From the NCBI GenBank assembly GCA_018971455.1, contig JAGXAV010000100.1, positions 1 through 7,155 of the forward strand: 7,155 nucleotides of DNA, in the 5' to 3' direction. The notes below the pieces were generated by a model. That model had not been told where the DNA came from, ran no database searches, and worked only from the letters and a program-made list of their open reading frames with translations. This stretch comes from Rhodospirillales bacterium (GTDB lineage: Bacteria; Pseudomonadota; Alphaproteobacteria; Acetobacterales; Acetobacteraceae). The first letter of the stretch is position 1; every line of letters begins with the position of its first letter. Positions 1 to 6,647 of this stretch are shown piece after piece. The position numbers were made by a program, and so were the translations under genes.

Positions 1-1311
1 CTCGTCCATCCAGTAGAATGCAGGCTCGAGAAAGAACTCATGGCCTGTCGTCATCGTCATCACCGAATAGACGATGCCGTGGCGTGCCATCTCCTCGCGC
101 TGGCCGGCGAAGAAGGTGTCGTTGGCGTCGAGCACGCGGCGTGCCTCGGAGAGGGGAAACACGGCGTGGATCGGCACCCAGCGCTCACCATTGCGTCCGA
201 GCATGCCGCGCACCGGGCCGAAGGGGCGCGCCCGCATCACCCGCGGCACGGCATTGTCGAGGGGCGTGCCGCCATGGTCCTTGGCGATGGCCGTGATGCG
301 CGCGCAGGCCGCGGCGAGCTCGCCCGCATTGTCGCGCTCGACGACCAGATGCAGCGTGAAGGCGTGCGCCTTGAGAAAGCCGGTGCCCGCAGCGGCGACA
401 CCCAGCGCATCCTTCACGCCGCCCAGCAGGCCGCGCCCGGAGCCGGCGACGGCGGAAAGGATCTGCAGCCCTTCGCTGATGCGGTTCACGCTCGCCGAAT
501 GCTCGGCCTTGGTGCGGTCGATGCCGAAACCCTCGGCGACCAGCCGCTCCCGCGCCAACGCCACCTGCGCCTCGCCCATCGCCTGGATGTTGGCGAAGCC
601 GAAGGAGAGGTGGCCGGTTTCGGCCGGCAGGGGCAATAATCGCAGGGTCGCGGCAAGCTTCACGCCGAACGCGCCATTGTCGCCCAGGAAGGGGCCGGTG
701 AGGTCCGGGCCGCCCTCGCGGGTGAAGGGCCGCGCGCCATCCCGCCCGCCCGAGCCGGTGGTCACCACGCGGCCATCGGCCAGCGCAACCCGCACGCCGA
801 GCACGCTCTCGGCCACGGTGCCGTGCAGCGACGAGCCGAAGAAGGCGGAGTTTTGCGAGAGCGCGCCGCCGATGGTGGCGTTGATGCCGGAGAGCGGCCC
901 CCAGTAAGGCGTCCGCAATCCGGTTCCCTCCAGGGCGGCGTTGAGCCTTGCCCAGGTGCAGCCGGCCTCGACGGTGACGTAGCGATCGGCCGCGTTGACC
1001 TCGATCACCCGGTCAAGCCGGCGGAGATCGATCACCATCGCATCCGCGCGCGCGGGCAGATAGCCCTTGCTGTAGGACATCCCGCCGCCCCGTGGCACGA
1101 TCGCCATGCCGGCCTCGGTGACCATGCGCACGGCCGCCGCGGCGTGGTCGGCGCTGCCCGGGCGCAGCACCGCGAGCGGGCGGATGCCGGGCTGCCAGAA
1201 CACGTCGCTGGCGTAGAAATCCCGCGTGGCGGCGTCACTCTGCACGGCATCGGCGCCGAGCAGTCCTTCGAGCCGGCGCAACACCGCGCCGCGGTCATCG
1301 ACCATGTCCAT
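1..1311 (-). CDS. FAD-linked oxidase/dehydrogenase, GlcD/VAO type (partial, 3' end off window)
   Basis: An open frame of 437 codons runs from ATG at 1311 to the left edge with no stop, so the C-terminus is missing. It matches the FAD-binding PCMH/VAO fold: the N-terminal FAD subdomain carries a pyrophosphate-loop motif PRGGGMSYSKGY (residues 73-84), then VTVEAG (112-117), GPLSGINATIGG (138-149) and SVLGVRVALADGRVV (169-183), the usual FAD-domain landmarks; GDNGAFGVKLAATLRL (211-226) closes the domain. The rest is the substrate/cap domain, ending in FFLEPAFYW near 427-435. The family oxidises hydroxyl groups (2-hydroxy acids, alcohols, phenolic side chains) and passes electrons to oxygen, quinone or cytochrome; the substrate here is unknown. 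There is no signal peptide, so it is probably cytoplasmic. The ATG at 1311 is chosen because GGAGG lies 6 bases upstream; another in-frame ATG is at 1305. It starts one base after the MBL gene's stop, which implies co-translation. Family is sure, substrate is not. Confidence 0.93.
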   Translation of the reverse strand, partial: MDMVDDRGAVLRRLEGLLGADAVQSDAATRDFYASDVFWQPGIRPLAVLRPGSADHAAAAVRMVTEAGMAIVPRGGGMSYSKGYLPARADAMVIDLRRLDRVIEVNAADRYVTVEAGCTWARLNAALEGTGLRTPYWGPLSGINATIGGALSQNSAFFGSSLHGTVAESVLGVRVALADGRVVTTGSGGRDGARPFTREGGPDLTGPFLGDNGAFGVKLAATLRLLPLPAETGHLSFGFANIQAMGEAQVALARERLVAEGFGIDRTKAEHSASVNRISEGLQILSAVAGSGRGLLGGVKDALGVAAAGTGFLKAHAFTLHLVVERDNAGELAAACARITAIAKDHGGTPLDNAVPRVMRARPFGPVRGMLGRNGERWVPIHAVFPLSEARRVLDANDTFFAGQREEMARHGIVYSVMTMTTGHEFFLEPAFYWMDE

Positions 1312-1312
1312 G

Positions 1313-2230
1313 TCAGGCCTCCGTCATGGCGAGCGGAATGAAATGAAACCCGTTCGCACCCCGCCCGATCCGTCCAGCATGGGGCGCGCCGGTATGCGAG
1401 GGGAACAGCACGCTGCCGGCATCCGCCGCCTCGCCGAGCACGCGCCGGCGCGTGGCAATGGCCAAGTCCGGCAATTCGCAGTAGCGACTGTTCCAGTCCG
1501 GCCGGACGATCTGCATCGGCTGGTGAAAGACGTCCGCCGTGAACAGCCCGTCCGCGGCGCCGGACGCGACGCGCACCGCGATCTGGCTCGGCGTATGCCC
1601 GGGCGCGGCCTCGATGGTGACGCCGGCGGCGATCTCGTCGCTGGGATCGAACAACTCGACGCGCGCCTGATCGAGCAGCGGCAGCACGCTGTCCGCGATC
1701 GCCTCCACCCCCTCGGGCTGCATCCGCGGGCCGCCCTCGGGGTTCTGCCAATGCGCAAGCTCGGCCCGCGCCATGAGATAGCGCGCGCGCGGAAAGGTCG
1801 GAACCCAGCGGCCGCCTTCCAGGCGGGTGTTCCAGCCGACATGATCGACATGCAGATGGGTGTTGATCACCATCGTCACCTCCTCGGGCCGCACGCCGCA
1901 GGCGACGAGATTGGCGAGGTAGGGCAGGTCGAGCTGATGAAAGCGGCGAAAGGCGGGGTGGCTGCGCGTCTTGCCATTGCCGCAACCGGTGTCGATGATG
2001 ATGATTTCCGCGCCGGTGCGGACCAGCCAGCTCTGCATGCTGGACATCAGCCGCCCCGTGGCCGCGTCGAAATAGGCGGGCTCGGCCAGCATCGGGTGCT
2101 GCGCGAGAACCGCCTTGTCGTAGGCGGGGAACAGGAAGGCGGGATCGAAACCCGGGCCCAGCATCTCCTCGACGCGGAACACCTCGATGGCGCCGATGCG
2201 GGTGCGCCAGACCGGCTTGGTTGCGTTCAT
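1313..2230 (-). CDS. Metallo-beta-lactamase fold hydrolase (lactonase-like)
   Basis: This 305-residue protein carries a full dinuclear metal site of the MBL fold: H125, H127, D129 and H130 in NTHLHVDHVGW, H212 in PGHTPSQ, D233 in FTADVFH, and H279 in PSHTG. The strand IIIIDTGCGNGK (76-87) is the usual stretch before the first metal motif. The layout resembles the N-acyl-homoserine lactonase/methyl parathion hydrolase branch, whose members hydrolyse lactones, esters or phosphotriesters; antibiotic resistance is not implied. There is no signal peptide, so it should be cytoplasmic. The start codon overlaps the LivF-type gene's stop as ATGA (2230-2227), and GGAGG sits 10 bases upstream. The FAD oxidase gene follows after one base. 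Placement behind a complete importer suggests it acts on the imported compound, for instance opening a lactone, but this is inference. Metal binding and fold are well supported; the substrate is unknown. Confidence 0.95.
   Translation of the reverse strand: MNATKPVWRTRIGAIEVFRVEEMLGPGFDPAFLFPAYDKAVLAQHPMLAEPAYFDAATGRLMSSMQSWLVRTGAEIIIIDTGCGNGKTRSHPAFRRFHQLDLPYLANLVACGVRPEEVTMVINTHLHVDHVGWNTRLEGGRWVPTFPRARYLMARAELAHWQNPEGGPRMQPEGVEAIADSVLPLLDQARVELFDPSDEIAAGVTIEAAPGHTPSQIAVRVASGAADGLFTADVFHQPMQIVRPDWNSRYCELPDLAIATRRRVLGEAADAGSVLFPSHTGAPHAGRIGRGANGFHFIPLAMTEA
1318..1322 (-). promoter_or_regulatory. Ribosome binding site of the FAD oxidase gene
   Basis: The minus strand reads GGAGG here, 6 bases before the ATG at 1311 and 12 before the ATG at 1305. 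It lies inside the last codons of the MBL hydrolase gene. The spacing favours the first ATG and suggests re-initiation after the upstream stop at 1313-1315. Confidence 0.75.
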
Positions 2231-2922
2231 GCGAGATAGGCCTCCAGAACCGCGCCGGCGGCGCGCAGGGACTCGGGTGTGCCCGCCGCCACGATGCGGC
2301 CGCGGCGCATCACGTAGGCGTAGTCGCAGATTTCCAGCGTAATCTCGGCATTCTGCTCGACCAGCAGGATGGACTGGCCGTCGCGGTGCAGGGCGACGAT
2401 GGCGCTGAAAACCTGATCGACGATTGCCGGCGCCAACCCCATCGAGGGCTCGTCCAGCAGCAGCAGGCGCGGCCTAGTCATCATCGCGCGCCCGATTGCC
2501 AGCATCTGCTGCTCGCCACCGGACAGCAGCCCGGCGACCTGGCTGCGCCGCTCGGCCAGGCGGGGGAAAAGGTCGTAGACCCGGGCAAGCATGTCGCCTT
2601 CCACCCCGCGCCCGGCAAAGGCCGAAAGGGACAGATTCTCCGCCACGGTGAGCGGGGCCACAACCATGCGCCCCTCCGGCACCAGCGCCACCCCGCGTTG
2701 AACCACGCGGTGGGTCGGCAGCCGGCCGATTTCCACGCCATCGAGGCGGATGCTGCCGGCGATCGGCCGGTGTAGCCCGGCGATGCTGCGCAGGGTGGTG
2801 GATTTCCCGGCCCCGTTGGCGCCGAGGATGGTGACCAGCCGCGCCGGCGCAACCTCCAGATCGAGGGTGTCGACGGCACGAATGGCGCCGTAGCTAGCGC
2901 AGAGCGCGGATACGCTGAGCAT
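2227..2922 (-). CDS. livF: ABC importer ATPase, LivF type
   Basis: This 231-residue protein is one of two cytoplasmic ATPases of the HAAT importer. Walker A is GANGAGKST (34-42), Q-loop region VPEGRMVVAPLTV (81-93), signature LSGGEQQ (133-139), and Walker B LLLLDEP (153-159) with catalytic E158. VEQN (188-191) is the form usual in LivF where other ABC ATPases have a switch histidine, so it is not a defect. SYAL-type length fits: LivF proteins are normally about 230-240 residues. The frame is open upstream to 3006, but those residues do not look like LivF; MLSVSALCASYG at 2922 matches family N-termini and has AAGGA just upstream. It begins 29 bases inside the LivG-type gene and overlaps the MBL gene by 4 bases. 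The symbol marks family; the transported substrate may not be leucine. Confidence 0.95.
   Translation of the reverse strand: MLSVSALCASYGAIRAVDTLDLEVAPARLVTILGANGAGKSTTLRSIAGLHRPIAGSIRLDGVEIGRLPTHRVVQRGVALVPEGRMVVAPLTVAENLSLSAFAGRGVEGDMLARVYDLFPRLAERRSQVAGLLSGGEQQMLAIGRAMMTRPRLLLLDEPSMGLAPAIVDQVFSAIVALHRDGQSILLVEQNAEITLEICDYAYVMRRGRIVAAGTPESLRAAGAVLEAYLA
2241..2245 (-). promoter_or_regulatory. Ribosome binding site of the MBL hydrolase gene
   Basis: The minus strand reads GGAGG, 10 bases before the ATG at 2230. It is embedded in the final codons of the LivF-type gene and supports this start together with the ATGA overlap. Confidence 0.65.
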
Positions 2923-3691
2923 CTTCCTTGCGCCCAAAATAGGCTTCCTGAACCTCGGGGTCGGCCATGCAGGCGGTCGGCGTGCCATGCACCAGCGCCC
3001 GACCAAAACTCATCACCGTTACCTGGTCGCAAAAATCGCTGACCAGGCGGACATTGTGCTCAACCATCAACACCGTCAGGCCATCGTCGCGCAGCGTGTG
3101 AACGAGGCGGCCGATGGCCTCGGATTCCTGCGCGTTCATGCCGGCGGTCGGTTCGTCGAGCAGCAGCAGGCGGGGCCCGGCGCCGAGTGCGCGGGCGATC
3201 TCGATGCGCCGCTGCTCGCCGTAGGACAGCGTCTCCGCCAGCTCGTCGGCCCGCGCGGCCATGCCGACGCGCGCCAGAAGATCGAGCGCCCGCCGCCGCG
3301 TCATCCGCAGGGCGGCCCGCGCGCTGGGCAGGGCGAGAAACGAGGCCATGAGCGAGGTGCGGCGCCGCAGATAGCTGCCGGCCATGACCTGCTCGAGGGC
3401 CGTCATGCCGGCGAACAGGCGGACATTCTGGTAGGTGCGCGCAATGCCGCGGGCGGCGATGGCATGCACGGGAAGGTGCTGAATCGGCGCGCCGTCGAGT
3501 GCGATGACGCCACTATCGGCGCGCAGCAGGCCGGTGATGAGGTTGATCACCGTGGTTTTGCCGGCGCCGTTGGGTCCCATCAGCCCCGCGACGCAACCGG
3601 CCGGCACCTCGAGGCTGAGGGCGGCAACCGCGGTCAATCCGCCGAAGGATTTCTGCACGCCCTCAAGGCGCAGCATCGGCGCGCTCATCAT
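2894..3691 (-). CDS. livG: ABC importer ATPase, LivG type
   Basis: This 265-residue protein is the second ATPase of the HAAT importer. Walker A is GPNGAGKTT (39-47), the Q-loop region TYQNVRLFAGMTALEQV (86-102) has the LivG form, the signature is LSYGEQRR (155-162), Walker B is LLLLDEP (175-181) with E180, and the switch histidine is H212 in VEHN. The long insert between the Q-loop and signature (about 105-150) is typical of LivG and separates it from LivF. The frame is open up to 3877, but the first 62 residues of that reading are an out-of-frame copy of the LivM-type gene. The ATG at 3691 overlaps the LivM-type stop as ATGA; a second ATG at 3688 is directly adjacent. An AAAGG site lies about 10 bases upstream. 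The stop is TAG at 2896-2894, inside the LivF-type gene. All catalytic residues are present. Confidence 0.95.
   Translation of the reverse strand: MMSAPMLRLEGVQKSFGGLTAVAALSLEVPAGCVAGLMGPNGAGKTTVINLITGLLRADSGVIALDGAPIQHLPVHAIAARGIARTYQNVRLFAGMTALEQVMAGSYLRRRTSLMASFLALPSARAALRMTRRRALDLLARVGMAARADELAETLSYGEQRRIEIARALGAGPRLLLLDEPTAGMNAQESEAIGRLVHTLRDDGLTVLMVEHNVRLVSDFCDQVTVMSFGRALVHGTPTACMADPEVQEAYFGRKEDAQRIRALR
2923..2929 (-). promoter_or_regulatory. Ribosome binding site of the LivF-type gene
   Basis: The minus strand reads AAGGAAG directly before the ATG at 2922, leaving only 2 bases between AAGGA and the start. The spacing is short but it is the only purine-rich site near the family-consistent start, and it lies within the coding end of the LivG-type gene. 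Confidence 0.45.
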
Positions 3692-4554
3692 CGGGACGGC
3701 GCCTTTCGGGCGCGGCGCAACCGCAGCGCGCGCGGGTCGATCAGGCCACGCGGCAGGAAGATCATGATCAAAAGAAGGCAGATGCCATTGGCCACTTTCT
3801 CGAAATCGGGCACCACGGCCTGGAGCAGAACCGGCAGGGCCGTGAACACGACCGCGCCGACGATCGCGCCCGCCCAATGGTAGGAGCCGCCCAGCACGAC
3901 GGCGGCGATCATGGTGAAGGCGATGTCGATGAAATATGTCTCGGGCGAGAGGAATTGCAGCATCAGCGCCAGGAGTATGCCGCCCAGCCCGCCCACCGCG
4001 CCGGAGATGATGAAGGCGATGGTCTGAATGCGGCGCTGGGGAATTCCGAGCGTGGCGGCGACCGCCGCGTCCTCACGCACGGCGCGCGCGGCGATGCCGT
4101 ACCATGAGGCCGACAGCCGCCAGAAGACGACGCAGATTACCGCCAGAATCGCGGCGAGCACCCAGAGCGGCAGGCTGAGCGGCACGGACAGGCCGTTCAC
4201 GCCGCCGGTCAGCGCCGTGGCGTTCAACGCCACGACCCGCGTGATCAGCACCAGGGCAAGACTTGCCAGTGCCATCCAATGGCTGTCGAGCCGCAGGAAC
4301 AGCAGGGCCACCACATAGGCCAGCAGCGCGCCGGACAGTGCGCTCACCGGCATCACCAGCACCGGCGGCAGCGCCAGATGGACGGCGAGCTGTGCGCCGA
4401 GGAAGCCGCCCAGCGCGGCAAAGGTCACGGTGGCGAAGCTTAGCATGCCCGCCGACAGCACGGCATAAGTGGACAGCGCGAAGAACGCGTTGACCATGGC
4501 GAAGCCAAGCGTGCTTTGATACGCAGCCCAGAAATCGGCCATGCCCGACAGCAC
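3688..4554 (-). CDS. livM: ABC importer permease, LivM type
   Basis: This 288-residue inner-membrane protein is one half of the translocation pore of the HAAT importer. It has many hydrophobic segments (about 15-35, 37-60, 62-87, 93-112, 126-146, 175-200, 207-245 and 254-268). It carries the LivM-type TGGVNGLS (116-123), an EAA-like cytoplasmic loop YGIAARAVREDAAVAATLG (152-170) that should contact an ATPase, and the end motif IFLPRGLIDP (265-274). The start is a GTG at 4554, two bases after the LivH-type stop; an ATG at 4542 (residue 5) is a real alternative because neither has a strong ribosome site. Length is a little under many LivM proteins (about 300-350), because there is no long N-terminal extension. 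The reading frame ends in two consecutive TGA codons, the first overlapping the LivG-type start. Confidence 0.93.
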   Translation of the reverse strand: MLSGMADFWAAYQSTLGFAMVNAFFALSTYAVLSAGMLSFATVTFAALGGFLGAQLAVHLALPPVLVMPVSALSGALLAYVVALLFLRLDSHWMALASLALVLITRVVALNATALTGGVNGLSVPLSLPLWVLAAILAVICVVFWRLSASWYGIAARAVREDAAVAATLGIPQRRIQTIAFIISGAVGGLGGILLALMLQFLSPETYFIDIAFTMIAAVVLGGSYHWAGAIVGAVVFTALPVLLQAVVPDFEKVANGICLLLIMIFLPRGLIDPRALRLRRARKAPSR

Positions 4555-4556
4555 GG

Positions 4557-5444
4557 TCAGGCTCGCACGAAGCTGGTGCCGCCAAACAGGCCGCGCGGGC
4601 GCAGCAGCAGGAAGCCGAGCAGCAGCGCGTAGGTGATGCCGTCACGCAGGCTGGTCGAGACGTATTGCGCGGACATCACTTCGAGAATGCCCAACGCAAC
4701 GCCCGCCAGGGCGGCGCCGCGCACATCGTCGTAACCGCCCACGACGACCGCGGCGAAGCCCTTCAGCATCAACCCCTCGCCGAGGCTGTAGGAGACATTG
4801 GCCGTCGAGATGCCGCCGAGCACGCCGGCCAGGCCGGATGCCGCGCCGGCGAGGAAGGCGGTGGCCAGAACCACCCGCCGTGGATCGACGCCGACGATCG
4901 CCGCGGCCTGTTCCTTCCAGCCAACGGCGCGCATCGCAGCACCGAAGCGGCTGTGGCGCACCAGCAGATGCATGCCGAGCGTGGCCGCCAGCATGGCGAT
5001 GATGGTGATCAGCTGCATGGTGGAGAAGGCAATGCCGCCGACATGGAGCATGCCGCCAGGATAGGAGTCGGTTGGAAAACTCAGGCTGTCCTGGCCGGTC
5101 GCCACGCCGGCCAGATTGTCCAGCACGATCCAGGCGGCGATCGAGGTGATCAGCGCCCCCAGCATCCCTGCACCACGACGGCGCAGGGGCTGGAAGGCGA
5201 TCTGATCGACCGCCACCCCCAGGGCTCCGCCGGCCGCCACGCCCACCAGTACCGCAAGCGGAAATGGCAGACCGAGGCGTTGCACGGCGGCGAGGGCCGC
5301 AATCGCCGCCCAACTGGCGTAGGTGCCGTGGGCGGCGTTGAGGATACCGAGGGTCGCGAACACCAGGCCAAAGCCAATGGCAAACAGCGCATAGAGCGAG
5401 CCCAGCGCGCAGCCATTGATCAGTTGCTCGACGAACAGCGACAT
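4557..5444 (-). CDS. livH: ABC importer permease, LivH type
   Basis: This 295-residue inner-membrane protein is the partner permease of the LivM-type subunit. The N-terminus LINGCALGSLYALFAIGFGL (8-27) and LNAAHGTY (35-42) are the family hallmarks of LivH, followed by DQIAFQPLRRR (80-90). Hydrophobic segments lie around 10-30, 41-54, 60-80, 94-114, 138-162, 191-212, 229-257 and 268-282. The EAA-like loop FGAAMRAVGWKEQAAAIVGV (167-186) should dock on an ATPase, and FLLLRPRGLFG (278-288) is the usual C-terminal motif. The start at 5444 is chosen from family alignment; the frame is open to 5555 but the extra 37 residues are an out-of-frame reading of the binding-protein gene. Only 7 bases separate it from the upstream stop (TAA at 5454-5452), with no good Shine-Dalgarno site, so translation is probably coupled. 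Confidence 0.95.
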   Translation of the reverse strand: MSLFVEQLINGCALGSLYALFAIGFGLVFATLGILNAAHGTYASWAAIAALAAVQRLGLPFPLAVLVGVAAGGALGVAVDQIAFQPLRRRGAGMLGALITSIAAWIVLDNLAGVATGQDSLSFPTDSYPGGMLHVGGIAFSTMQLITIIAMLAATLGMHLLVRHSRFGAAMRAVGWKEQAAAIVGVDPRRVVLATAFLAGAASGLAGVLGGISTANVSYSLGEGLMLKGFAAVVVGGYDDVRGAALAGVALGILEVMSAQYVSTSLRDGITYALLLGFLLLRPRGLFGGTSFVRA

Positions 5445-5451
5445 CGGGGCG

Positions 5452-6612
5452 TTACTTCGCGCCCGTCCAGGGCACCAGCTTGCCGTCGGCCGACCATGCG
5501 ACGATCGTCGTCCCGGCCGTGTCGATCTGCCCGCCCGTGATCGGCTCACCGCCATAGACGTTGTGCGTCACCTCGTGTTGGGCCGCCAGAGTCTTGGCCA
5601 GGGTGGCGCGGGTCGGCTTGCCGCCGGCCGCGCGCAGCCCCTGGGCGATGAACCAGATCGCCTCATAGCCCTGGGCCGAGTAGATGTCGGGGTCGTTGCC
5701 GAATTTGGCCTTGTAGCCGGCCACGAACGCCTTCGCCTCCGGCGTGGTCGCGAGGTCCGACGAAAAGCCGATCGGGAAGGGAATGCCGACGACGGCGGGG
5801 CCCAGCTTCTTGAACACCGATGCGGGTGAGAGGACGTCGTTGCCCACGATGGTGCCGGTGTAGCCGCGCTGGCGAAGGGCTGCGATGATGCCGACGGCCG
5901 GCGCCTGCGTGGTGTAGATCAGGATGGCGTCGGGGTGCTCGCCCATCGCCTGCGTCGCGGGCGCCGTGAAGTCGGTGTCCGCGGTCAGCACGCTGACCAC
6001 GCCGGCGGTCTTGACCCCCATCTTCTCGAGCGCCGCGCGGGCCGCGCCCAGGCGCGCCTTGAAGGCGTCATTGTCGGCGGCAAGGAAATAGGTCACCGAT
6101 TTGGGCTTGGTGGTCTCCGCCATCTTTACCGCGGTCGCGACATCCTTCGGCCCGGGCAGCACGGTCATGCTGTACACCCATGGTGGCGCCGGCAGGCCGG
6201 GCAGGGTGGCGCCGTGGATGACGAGCGGAATGCCCGCCGAGGCAACGATCGGTTTGACCGAGTTGGCCACCGGCGAGAGGATGCAGCAGGTGGTGGCGAT
6301 CACCGAGCGGTCGGCGATGAACTGGTGAATGTCCTGAATGGCGCGCGCGGCGTCGCTGGCGCTATCCTTCACCAGAACGGAGATGTGCGTGCCCTTGCCC
6401 ATCCAGCCATTCGCCGAAATCTCGTCGGCGGCAAGCTGGGCGCCGGCCAGGAAGGATTTCCCGGCAAAGGCGATCGGCCCGGTGATTTCGGCGACGAAGC
6501 CCACCTTGTAGTCGCCGGGTGCGAGCGCTGCGGCCCGCGCCGGTCCGGCCAGCACGCTTCCGCCAGCCAGCAACATGGCAGCGACGAGCGCTGCTCCCTT
6601 GGCAATCCGCAT
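5452..6612 (-). CDS. Periplasmic substrate-binding protein of HAAT-type ABC importer (LivK-like)
   Basis: This 386-residue protein is the extracytoplasmic receptor that sets the specificity of the importer encoded downstream. It has a Sec signal peptide (MRIAKG, hydrophobic stretch 7-22, likely cleavage after ARA at 25-27) and no lipobox cysteine, so it should be a free periplasmic protein. The mature part is a Peripla_BP_6/LIVBP fold: KVGFVAEITGPIAFAGK (36-52), GAQLAADEISANG (57-69), VPLV-like strand GIPLVIHGAT (127-136), YTGTIVGNDV (251-260) and SAQGYEAIWFIAQGLRAAGG (312-331). The stretch where relatives often read G-P-x-x-S here reads TTCCILSPVANSV (107-119), with two adjacent cysteines at 109-110. 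Ligand cannot be named: this family covers amino acids, amides, urea and aromatic or hydroxy acids. It lies 35 bases after the PEP mutase-family gene and 7 before the LivH-type gene. Confidence 0.94.
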   Translation of the reverse strand: MRIAKGAALVAAMLLAGGSVLAGPARAAALAPGDYKVGFVAEITGPIAFAGKSFLAGAQLAADEISANGWMGKGTHISVLVKDSASDAARAIQDIHQFIADRSVIATTCCILSPVANSVKPIVASAGIPLVIHGATLPGLPAPPWVYSMTVLPGPKDVATAVKMAETTKPKSVTYFLAADNDAFKARLGAARAALEKMGVKTAGVVSVLTADTDFTAPATQAMGEHPDAILIYTTQAPAVGIIAALRQRGYTGTIVGNDVLSPASVFKKLGPAVVGIPFPIGFSSDLATTPEAKAFVAGYKAKFGNDPDIYSAQGYEAIWFIAQGLRAAGGKPTRATLAKTLAAQHEVTHNVYGGEPITGGQIDTAGTTIVAWSADGKLVPWTGAK

Positions 6613-6647
6613 TGTCTTTCCCCCCCTTGGTCGCGCGTTGTGACGAG
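6613..6647 (-). other. Intergenic spacer, the longest in the window
   Basis: This 35-base gap separates the PEP mutase-family stop from the binding-protein start. Apart from the G-rich ribosome site it holds no convincing hairpin, terminator or promoter, so read-through from the upstream gene is the simplest reading. Confidence 0.6.
6616..6628 (-). promoter_or_regulatory. Ribosome binding site with a run of seven G, binding-protein gene
   Basis: The minus strand reads AAGGGGGGGAAAG, ending 3 bases before the ATG at 6612. The seven-G tract (plus-strand C at 6620-6626) is the only Shine-Dalgarno-like stretch for this start. It is the strongest purine-rich leader of the five importer genes, which fits the usual need for more binding protein than permease. 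Confidence 0.65.

Noticed and set aside
40..907. Two overlapping plus-strand open frames at the left end
   Set aside because: The minus strand here carries an uninterrupted FAD oxidase frame with clear motifs; the plus-strand translations have none.
1032..1985. Minus-strand 317-codon frame crossing the MBL/oxidase junction
   Set aside because: It is a different reading frame of the two real genes; the motifs occur in the other frames.
1226..2239. Long plus-strand open frame (337 codons) opposite the MBL hydrolase gene
   Set aside because: It is antisense to a gene with a full catalytic motif set, and its translation is low-complexity, rich in Arg, Ala, Gly and His, with no recognisable domain. 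Such antisense frames are a by-product of GC-rich codon usage.
2350..2361. Loss of the switch histidine in the LivF-type ATPase (VEQN)
   Set aside because: Glutamine at this position is normal for LivF proteins, so it is not a defect.
2923..3006. N-terminal extension of the LivF-type protein (start at 3006)
   Set aside because: The extra 28 residues are an out-of-frame reading of the LivG-type C-terminus and make the protein longer than the family.
3692..3877. N-terminal extension of the LivG-type protein (start at 3877)
   Set aside because: The added 62 residues overlap the LivM-type coding region out of frame and do not resemble LivG N-termini.
2987..3883. Plus-strand open frame of 298 codons opposite LivG/LivM
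   Set aside because: Antisense to two intact importer genes, and the translation is biased without domain features.
5445..5555. N-terminal extension of the LivH-type protein (start at 5555)
   Set aside because: The extra 37 residues are charged, overlap the binding-protein gene out of frame, and precede a classical LivH N-terminus.
6613..6647. Promoter or terminator between the PEP mutase-family and binding-protein genes
   Set aside because: The spacer is only 35 bases and shows neither a -35/-10 pair nor a stem-loop with a T-run; a site inside the upstream coding region cannot be excluded.
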